A stretch of DNA of 6,585 bases from Clostridia bacterium (GTDB lineage: Bacteria > Bacillota > Clostridia > UMGS1883): assembly GCA_021202495.1 (NCBI GenBank), contig JAJQCX010000066.1, positions 46,114-52,698 of the forward strand, in the 5' to 3' direction. The notes under the pieces are model-generated. The model ran no database searches, was not told where the DNA came from, and saw only the letters and a list, made by a program, of their open reading frames with translations. Of the stretch, positions 1-4,701 are shown piece after piece; within the stretch, counting starts at the first letter, position 1; each line of letters opens with the position of its first letter. The position numbers and the translations under genes are program-made.

Positions 1-470
1 ATGCACGGCGCCCACGCGTTTCCGTCAGACCATGCAACGTCCCTTTTTAAGTCAAGTATTACGCCCTCGTCCGTCCAATTCACCAAATCGGGAGAGGAAA
101 ACGCCTTGAAATAATATCCGCCCCAATCGTCAAAATCATCCGTCGTGGGATAAACGTAATATTTTCCGTCATATATCCCGCACTCCGCATCCGCAAAATA
201 TCCGTATTCGCCTAAGATAGAGTTGCCCCATTCCAAAAATGCGACAACCCATTCCTCGCTTTCTCCGTCCTTTTCAAAACGGTATTTCACATGCCCGTTT
301 TTATCGCGTTCGGAAATTTTCTCCCACGCCGCGTCCGTCTCAAAGCGCACTTCTGCTTTGTCCGCTTTCCCCGGCACAACGGGCACAAGGATAAAATGCT
401 GCGTTTTGTCTACTATCACATTGTATTTTTTAACGTATTTTCCGTCCGCGCCTTTGATTTCTATCGCCAT
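1..470 (-). CDS. Glycoside hydrolase family 43-like protein, N-terminal 156 residues (partial)
   Basis: The reading frame opens with ATG at 470 and leaves the window after residue 156 with no stop. From about residue 91 it resembles the first blade of a family 43 five-bladed beta-propeller glycosidase: FADAEC (92-97), then DGKYYVYPTTD (101-111), WGGYYFKAFSSPDLVNW (116-132), DEGVILDL (134-141) and NAWAPC (151-156). In this family the first-blade Asp is the general base, so D94 is the likely candidate; the general-acid Glu would lie outside the window. Known activities are beta-xylosidase, alpha-L-arabinofuranosidase and arabinanase; the fragment does not decide between them. The N-terminus has no signal peptide, so a cytoplasmic enzyme acting on imported oligosaccharides is inferred. 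Residues 1-90 are a charged, strand-rich region I do not recognise. It follows yqeY by nine bases and is probably co-transcribed. Family call fairly sure; substrate unknown. Confidence 0.8.
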   Translation of the reverse strand, partial: MAIEIKGADGKYVKKYNVIVDKTQHFILVPVVPGKADKAEVRFETDAAWEKISERDKNGHVKYRFEKDGESEEWVVAFLEWGNSILGEYGYFADAECGIYDGKYYVYPTTDDFDDWGGYYFKAFSSPDLVNWTDEGVILDLKRDVAWSDGNAWAPC

Positions 471-480
471 AGCCTTCTCC
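471..480 (-). promoter_or_regulatory. Shine-Dalgarno site of the GH43 gene, sharing a base with the yqeY stop
   Basis: GGAGAAGG lies just before the ATG at 470, with its GGAG core six bases away. The first G is also the last base of the yqeY TAG stop (482-480). This fixes the start choice, because the same frame is closed by that TAG three codons upstream, and it suggests that ribosomes finishing yqeY can re-initiate on the glycosidase. Confidence 0.7.
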
Positions 481-917
481 TATTTGCACATTTCGGCAAC
501 AACTTTCGATATTGTGCTTCCGTCCGCCTTGCCCTTGAGCGCGCCCATAACGGCTTTCATCATTGCGCCCTTGTTCTTCGTCGCCGCAACCTCGGCAAAA
601 TCCTTTTCAATCGCCGCTTTTATTTCGTCCTCATCCATGAGCTTTGGCGCATAGCGCGATATAATTTCATACGTCTTTTCATATTGGCTCTTGAGCTCCG
701 CTCTCGATTCCGGGCAGGTGTCAATCTCCTCTTTAACCGTCTTCATTTCCTTTAATATAACCCTGTCGCAAAGCTCCGGCGTTATGTTGTCTCTCACGCC
801 CTCGTCAATCGCAACCTTTTTAATCGCCGCAATAAGGCTCGAAATCGCGTCCTTAGTCTCCTTGTCGTGCGCCTTCATCGCCGCCACCATGTCCTGCTGT
901 AATGTCTTAAATTCCAT
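480..917 (-). CDS. yqeY: GatB/YqeY domain protein
   Basis: A 145-residue protein close to the usual YqeY length of about 148. It has the all-helical YqeY layout: an N-terminal helical bundle (1-90) with the start MEFKTLQQDMVAAMKAHDK, the segment SRYAPKLMDEDEI (87-99), and a C-terminal module with KGAMMKAVMGALKGKADGS (116-134), which matches the family's G-MGKVMG-lKGkaDG pattern. This C-terminal module is homologous to the tRNA-binding tail of GatB, the amidotransferase subunit that converts Glu-tRNA(Gln) to Gln-tRNA(Gln). Free-standing YqeY lacks the kinase-like GatB core, and its own role is poorly defined, though tRNA-related. ATG at 917 is preceded by AAGGA ten bases upstream. It starts 15 bases after queH and ends nine before the glycosidase, so it is the middle gene of that operon. 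In Bacillus yqeY follows rpsU, which is not seen here. Confidence 0.93.
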   Translation of the reverse strand: MEFKTLQQDMVAAMKAHDKETKDAISSLIAAIKKVAIDEGVRDNITPELCDRVILKEMKTVKEEIDTCPESRAELKSQYEKTYEIISRYAPKLMDEDEIKAAIEKDFAEVAATKNKGAMMKAVMGALKGKADGSTISKVVAEMCK

Positions 918-932
918 AATTCTATCGTCCTT

Positions 933-1574
933 TCATAATATAATATTTTTATTCTTCTCCCGCCTAATTGCTTCCGCCTGCGAAAATTCGCACCCGCAAA
1001 AGCTTTGACGGTACAAATTATATTCTCGCGACAGCTCGCACGAGCGTTTATATCCGTTCCTCTTTTTAAAATCCGCAAAGAGATATTCCACACCGTATTT
1101 TTCGCCCATTCTTTGCCCTATTTCGTTGAGCCAATCGGCGTTTTTATGCGGACTTATCGAAAGAGTTGTCGTAAAAAGATCAAATCCGCCCGCCTTCGCC
1201 GCCTTCGCCGTTTTTTCAAGCCGCAGCGTGTAGCAGTCATAACACCGCTCTCCGCCCTCCGGCACGCTTTCTTTGCCTTTCGCAATCCTCAAAAATTCCG
1301 CATGATCGTATTTTTCCGTCACAATTTTCACATTTTCAAGCCCAAACTCCCCAACAAACCGTTCAAGCTCGCGCTCCCGCTTCAAAAATTCCGCCTCCGA
1401 CGAAATGTTCGGATTGTAAAAATAAGCCGTAATATCAAAAACGCCCGCAATATATTCCAACACATAGCTCGAACACGGCGCACAGCAAACGTGCAGCAAA
1501 AGAGAAGGCTTCTCCCCCTTCTGCCGACAAACTGTAATCTTTTCCTCAAGCATTTTCTGATAATTTTCTCTCAT
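933..1574 (-). CDS. queH: Epoxyqueuosine reductase QueH
   Basis: A 213-residue protein of the QueH (DUF208) family, which carries out the last step of queuosine synthesis: reduction of epoxyqueuosine at tRNA position 34 to queuosine. It replaces the unrelated cobalamin-dependent QueG. Visible family motifs are LLLHVCCAPCSS (25-36), YFYNPNI (51-57), ERCYDCYTLRLEKTA (109-123), TTLSISPHKN (136-145), NGYKRSCELSREYNLYRQ (173-190) and FCGCEFS (192-198). C30/C31, C111/C114 and C193/C195 are the conserved cysteines expected to bind the 4Fe-4S cluster and the adjacent iron ion. The frame stays open to an ATG at 1628, but those extra 18 codons lie across a promoter and touch a terminator tail. The ATG at 1574 has GAGG/AGAGG just upstream and is the better start. 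It is first gene of the queH-yqeY-GH43 unit. No other queuosine gene is in the window. Confidence 0.93.
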   Translation of the reverse strand: MRENYQKMLEEKITVCRQKGEKPSLLLHVCCAPCSSYVLEYIAGVFDITAYFYNPNISSEAEFLKRERELERFVGEFGLENVKIVTEKYDHAEFLRIAKGKESVPEGGERCYDCYTLRLEKTAKAAKAGGFDLFTTTLSISPHKNADWLNEIGQRMGEKYGVEYLFADFKKRNGYKRSCELSREYNLYRQSFCGCEFSQAEAIRREKNKNIIL

Positions 1575-1593
1575 CCTGCCTCGCCTCTGAAAT

Positions 1594-1622
1594 ATATTAC
1601 CACAATCTTTTCCTTCTTTCAA
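1594..1622 (-). promoter_or_regulatory. Sigma-A type promoter of the queH-yqeY-GH43 unit
   Basis: TTGAAA (1622-1617) and TAATAT (1599-1594) are separated by exactly 17 bases, each hexamer differing little from the vegetative consensus. The predicted transcript start is near 1588-1586, giving a leader of only about 12-14 bases that holds the queH Shine-Dalgarno site before ATG 1574. The T-rich run of the preceding terminator ends four bases upstream of the -35 box and could act as an UP-like element. No operator or riboswitch fits in so short a leader. Confidence 0.72.
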
Positions 1623-1626
1623 CCCC

Positions 1627-1663
1627 AAAAATAAAAGACGCGCCTCCTTTAAGGAAGTGCGCC
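1627..1663 (-). terminator. Intrinsic terminator after rsmE
   Basis: Read on the minus strand, bases 1663-1637 fold into an 11-position stem: arms GGCGCACTTCC and GGAGGCGCGTC, one A-C mismatch, two G-U pairs, loop TTAAA. It is followed directly by TTTTATTTTT (1636-1627). It starts 23 bases after the rsmE stop and closes the dnaK-dnaJ-prmA-rsmE unit. The plus-strand side lacks a T run immediately after the stem, so it looks one-directional. Confidence 0.85.
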
Positions 1664-1686
1664 AAAATTATATTTTCGCCGCAGAG

Positions 1687-2412
1687 TTATTCCATATCTC
1701 CCGCCTCATAGAGGCGCAGCGCCGCGCACACAAGCCCCGCCGTTTCCGTTCTGAGGATTCTCTTTCCGAGCGTCACGCGTTTTGCTCCCGCGTCAGCCGC
1801 TTTTTTTACCTCTTCCTCTTCAAATCCGCCCTCGGGACCTATGAATATCGCAAACGAAGCCGCATTCTTGCCAAAGCTTTCTGCAAGCTTGCCCTCTTTT
1901 TCACATTCGTAGGGAATGATTATCGAATCGCACATTTTCGCCTCATCAATCGCCGCGTCAAAATCGAGAGCGGGCGAAACTTTTGGTATGTACGCCCTCC
2001 CGCACTGCTTTGCAGCCTCATAGGCAATTTTTTGCCAGCGCTCCGTTTTGCCGTCGCTGCCGAGCTTTACCACCGTGCGTTTTGTTTTAACCGGCACAAT
2101 GCGACAAACTCCAATCTCAACCGCCTTTTGCACAACGTATTCCATCTTCGGATTTTTCGGTATTCCCTGAAACAGCGTTATTTTAAGCCTCGGCTCGCTT
2201 GCGGAGGGGTATCTTTTGCCAATCCTCGCCCACACGGTTTTTGCGTCCGCCTTTTCGATAATCGCATCGGTGCAGTTTCCCTCGCCGTCAAAGAGCGTAA
2301 TTTCATCACCCTCGCGCATCCGCAGCACCCGCACAATGTGCCCGGCTTCCTCGCCTGTTATCTCCGCAATCTCGCGGTTCATATTCTCTTTGTCAATAAA
2401 AAAATTTGGCAT
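1687..2412 (-). CDS. rsmE: 16S rRNA m3U1498 methyltransferase RsmE
   Basis: A 241-residue SPOUT-class (trefoil-knot) methyltransferase that uses S-adenosylmethionine to make N3-methyluridine at 16S rRNA position 1498 in the decoding region. The N-terminal part (about 1-70) is the PUA-like RNA-binding domain, with GHIVRVLRMREGDEITLFDG (24-43). The knotted domain shows KMEYVVQKAVEIGV (89-102), GPEGGF (192-197) and LGKRILRTETA (215-225), the cofactor-binding loops diagnostic of this family. Its length is slightly below the usual 245-255. ATG at 2412 follows GAGGGGA by about five bases. It starts 17 bases after prmA, the standard Firmicutes arrangement (Bacillus yqeT-yqeU), and a terminator follows 23 bases after its stop, so it is the last gene of the heat-shock unit. 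In many Firmicutes mtaB (yqeV) comes next; it is absent here. Confidence 0.95.
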   Translation of the reverse strand: MPNFFIDKENMNREIAEITGEEAGHIVRVLRMREGDEITLFDGEGNCTDAIIEKADAKTVWARIGKRYPSASEPRLKITLFQGIPKNPKMEYVVQKAVEIGVCRIVPVKTKRTVVKLGSDGKTERWQKIAYEAAKQCGRAYIPKVSPALDFDAAIDEAKMCDSIIIPYECEKEGKLAESFGKNAASFAIFIGPEGGFEEEEVKKAADAGAKRVTLGKRILRTETAGLVCAALRLYEAGDME

Positions 2413-2429
2413 AAAATCCCCTCATAAAT

Positions 2430-3386
2430 TTAACGGCACACAAACGCGTACCAATCCCCGTCGTGCTTTTCCTCTTCAATCTCAAAACCGTTTTTCAAAA
2501 GCGCCTCGCGCACGTCGTCCTTTCTGAAATCGATTATTCCCGAGCAGATGAAATATCCTTCCTCCTTCATATACATTCTCACCTTTTCCGAAAGCGGAAT
2601 GATTACGTCCGCGACAATGTTCGCAAGCACAATGTCAAATTTGTTTTTACTCAGTTCTTCATCTAACTTTTTATCGGAAAGTATGTTTCTGCACTCGACT
2701 TTATAACGGCTTTTGTCAACGTCGTTTAACGCCGCATTTTCATACGCAATCCTCGGCGAATTTTCGTCAATGTCCGCCGCATATACGAAATTCGCGCCCA
2801 AAAGCAACGCGATTATGCCCAAAATTCCGCTGCCGCATCCCAAATCGGCTATGCGCATGTCTTCCTTCACTCTGTGCTCCAGCGCTTCCACGCACATACG
2901 CGTCGTCTCATGCTGTCCACTGCCGAACGTCATGCCCGGGTCAATTTCAAAGACGAGCTTCCCTTCGGTATCTTGAAGCTCCTCCCAATGCGGCTTTATG
3001 ACAATCCTGTCGCCCACGTAAATCGGCTTGAAATACTGCCGCCAGTTGTTCTCCCAGTCCTCCTGAACGCGGACAGTATACGAAACCGCCAAGCTTCCGA
3101 AGTCGCCCTCTTTTTTAAGTTCCGACATAGCGTTTTTTATTTCCGTGAGCTTTTCCGAGGATTCGGCGTTTTCTTCAATATATACCTTAACTTTCGTCGC
3201 GCCCTGCTTTTCCTTGTAAAGCTCCTCGTCGACATAGTCCCAGTATTTTTTGTTTTCCTCCAAAAAGGTGTTGAAATCGTCCTTATCCTCAATTTCAAAC
3301 CCGACAATTCCAAGAGCGGTGAGCGCGTCGCAAACCCCGTCAATCCCGTCCGCGTTCGTCTCGATTGCAACCTCAAGCCAATTCAT
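2430..3386 (-). CDS. prmA: Ribosomal protein L11 methyltransferase PrmA
   Basis: A 318-residue class I S-adenosylmethionine-dependent enzyme that trimethylates amino groups of ribosomal protein L11. The N-terminal substrate-recognition domain (about 1-110, MNWLEVAIETN start) is followed by the linker and a Rossmann-fold catalytic domain. Diagnostic motifs are DPGMTFGSGQHETT (149-162), the glycine-rich cofactor loop IADLGCGSGILG (179-190), the acidic end of strand 2 at AADID (203-207) and the NIVADVI active-site motif (256-262), which corresponds to the N-(I/V)-(L/V)-A motif of the family. Length is close to Bacillus YqeT (311). ATG at 3386 has GGAGG eight bases upstream. It sits 16 bases after dnaJ and 17 before rsmE, so co-transcription with both is likely. 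The acidic, lysine-rich region 55-95 is less conserved and may be a flexible insertion. Confidence 0.95.
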   Translation of the reverse strand: MNWLEVAIETNADGIDGVCDALTALGIVGFEIEDKDDFNTFLEENKKYWDYVDEELYKEKQGATKVKVYIEENAESSEKLTEIKNAMSELKKEGDFGSLAVSYTVRVQEDWENNWRQYFKPIYVGDRIVIKPHWEELQDTEGKLVFEIDPGMTFGSGQHETTRMCVEALEHRVKEDMRIADLGCGSGILGIIALLLGANFVYAADIDENSPRIAYENAALNDVDKSRYKVECRNILSDKKLDEELSKNKFDIVLANIVADVIIPLSEKVRMYMKEEGYFICSGIIDFRKDDVREALLKNGFEIEEEKHDGDWYAFVCR

Positions 3387-3402
3387 TTAACTCGCCTCCG
3401 CA

Positions 3403-4551
3403 TTATTTATTAAAATAGTCCTTCAGCTTCGACAACCATTTTTTCTGCTGGTTGTAATTCTTGTCGTTCGTCTCTTCGGCAAACTTAACTAATATATCTC
3501 TCTGCTTCTGCGTCAAATTCTTCGGCACCTCAACGTTCACAATCACATACTGATCGCCCCTCCCGCTGCCGTTCGGGTACGGTATGCCCTTGCCCTTCAT
3601 TCTGAACTTCGTACCGTGCTGCGTCCCTTCGGGGATTGTGTGCTTCACCTTGCCGTCAAGCGTCGGCACGTCCATTTCGCACCCCAGCGTCGCCTGCACA
3701 AACGTTATCGGCATTTCAACATAGACGTCAAATTCGTCTCTTTCAAATATCGGATGCTTCTTTATCGAAACGAGTACATACAAATCGCCGCACGGACCGC
3801 CGTTTTCACCCGCGTCGCCCTTTCCGCGCACGCGAACAGACTGCCCGTCGTCAACGCCCTTTGGAATGTTTATCGTTATCTTATCCGCAATACGCGTTTT
3901 GCCCGTGCCCTGACAATTGACGCATCTTTCTTTTATTATCTTTCCCTTGCCTCGGCAGTCCGGGCACACGGTATTTGTCTGCATCTGCCCAAACGGCGTA
4001 CTCTGCACTTGCCTTATCTGTCCCGCTCCGCCGCAGCGCGAGCACGTTTCCGCGCTCGTTCCGGGCTTTGCGCCGGTACCGGAGCAAGCGGAACACGTGT
4101 CCATTCTCGACACATTTATCGTCTTCTTAGCGCCGAACGCCGCTTCTTCAAACGTCAGCTCAACCTTAACTCTTATGTCTCTCCCCTTTTGTGGTGCGTT
4201 TCGTCTGCTTTGTCCTCCGCCGCCTCCGAACGCTCCGCCGAAAAAGCTGCCGAAAATGTCGCCCAAATCGCCGAAATCGCTGAATCCGCCAAAGCCACCG
4301 CCCGCGTCATATCCGCCGCTTCCGTCAAATGCGGCATGACCGAATTGGTCATATTTTGCCCTCTTTTCGTCGTCCGACAAAACGGAATACGCCTCTCCGA
4401 CTTCCTTAAACTTTTCCGCCGCCTCGGGGTTATCTTTATTAAGGTCGGGATGATACTGCTTTGCCAATTTTCTGTAAGCTCTCTTTATCTCGTCCGCGCT
4501 CGCGCCCTTGTCAACCCCGAGCACTTCATAATAATCTCTTTTTTCTGCCAA
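3403..4551 (-). CDS. dnaJ: Chaperone DnaJ (type I Hsp40)
   Basis: A 382-residue full-length DnaJ, the co-chaperone that delivers unfolded proteins to DnaK and stimulates its ATPase. Domains in order: J-domain (about 5-70) with the essential HPD at 34-36; Gly/Phe-rich linker (about 71-118, many GGF and DIFGSFF-like motifs); zinc-binding domain with four CxxCxGxG-type repeats at CSACSGTG (153-160), CSRCGGAG (170-177), CPDCRGKG (196-203) and CVNCQGTG (210-217); then the C-terminal substrate-binding and dimerisation domains. All eight zinc cysteines are present. The start is TTG at 4551, not ATG: the frame has TGA three codons upstream, and the family's N-terminus (xYYEVLGV) begins right there. 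It is separated from dnaK by 150 bases holding repeats and a stem-loop, while prmA follows after only 16 bases. Confidence 0.97.
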   Translation of the reverse strand: MAEKRDYYEVLGVDKGASADEIKRAYRKLAKQYHPDLNKDNPEAAEKFKEVGEAYSVLSDDEKRAKYDQFGHAAFDGSGGYDAGGGFGGFSDFGDLGDIFGSFFGGAFGGGGGQSRRNAPQKGRDIRVKVELTFEEAAFGAKKTINVSRMDTCSACSGTGAKPGTSAETCSRCGGAGQIRQVQSTPFGQMQTNTVCPDCRGKGKIIKERCVNCQGTGKTRIADKITINIPKGVDDGQSVRVRGKGDAGENGGPCGDLYVLVSIKKHPIFERDEFDVYVEMPITFVQATLGCEMDVPTLDGKVKHTIPEGTQHGTKFRMKGKGIPYPNGSGRGDQYVIVNVEVPKNLTQKQRDILVKFAEETNDKNYNQQKKWLSKLKDYFNK

Positions 4552-4563
4552 TCTCTCTCACCT
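4552..4563 (-). promoter_or_regulatory. Strong Shine-Dalgarno site that fixes the TTG start of dnaJ
   Basis: AGGTGAG (4563-4557) lies five bases before the TTG at 4551, a near-perfect match to the anti-Shine-Dalgarno sequence. The TGA inside it (4560-4558) is in the dnaJ frame and closes any upstream extension, so no ATG start is available. A strong site may compensate for the weak start codon. Confidence 0.8.
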
Positions 4564-4596
4564 CATAGCATAACATAATAAAACCGTTTTTACGCA

Positions 4597-4630
4597 GTCT
4601 GAGTCAAGCCCGATAGGACTTGACTCAAAC
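4597..4630 (-). other. Long stem-loop in the dnaK-dnaJ spacer
   Basis: On the minus strand the arms GTTTGAGTCAAGTCC and GGGCTTGACTCAGAC pair over 15 positions without a bulge (13 Watson-Crick pairs, two G-U) around the loop TATC. No T run follows; the next bases are TGCGTAAAAACGG, so it does not look like a normal intrinsic terminator. It could protect the dnaK 3' end, be a processing or attenuation point that sets dnaJ below dnaK, or be a DNA dyad bound by a dimeric regulator. The 3' arm also holds TTGACT, close to a -35 box. Confidence 0.75.
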
Positions 4631-4666
4631 TACTTAACATCTTTACTTTGAAAGCGGCAACCTGTC

Positions 4667-4701
4667 ACAACTGTCCACTAATCACTGCCCACTGACCACT
4701 G
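4667..4701 (-). repeat. Five degenerate tandem heptamers directly after the dnaK stop
   Basis: Starting at the first base after the dnaK TAA, the minus strand reads as five 7-base units with consensus CAGTGGT. The first unit (4701-4695) is exact; the second and fourth differ at one and two bases; the third is CAGTGAT and the fifth CAGTTGT. A sixth, weaker unit (4666-4660) keeps four of seven bases. Short heptamer tandem repeats in intergenic DNA are known from cyanobacteria and some other bacteria; whether this one is part of a genome-wide family cannot be seen here. Confidence 0.7.

Noticed and set aside
223..755. Open plus-strand frames of 143-154 codons opposite yqeY and the glycosidase
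   Set aside because: They are antisense to convincingly conserved proteins, carry no recognisable domain or ribosome-binding site, and are rich in residues expected from reverse-complemented coding DNA.
1575..1628. Extended queH start at the ATG ending at 1628, adding 18 residues
   Set aside because: The extension covers the -35 and -10 boxes and begins within the terminator's T run. It has no Shine-Dalgarno site, and its residues do not resemble QueH N-termini. ATG 1574 has a ribosome-binding site.
4558..4566. Two-codon minigene ATG AGG TGA just before dnaJ
   Set aside because: The ATG has no Shine-Dalgarno site of its own, and the AGGTGA is explained as the dnaJ ribosome-binding site.
3616..4578. 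A 320-codon plus-strand frame opposite dnaJ
   Set aside because: It is entirely a shadow of dnaJ, which shows all its domains on the minus strand. Its translation is Arg/Leu/Ala-rich with no family motif.
4597..4630. The dnaK-dnaJ stem-loop as an intrinsic terminator
   Set aside because: No run of T follows on either strand; the minus-strand sequence after it is TGCGTAAAAACGG. Its function is left open.
4632..4660. Weak promoter TTGCCG with a 17-base spacer to TTAAGT in the dnaK-dnaJ spacer
   Set aside because: Both hexamers match the consensus poorly, and the start would fall at the foot of the stem-loop. Such matches are expected by chance.
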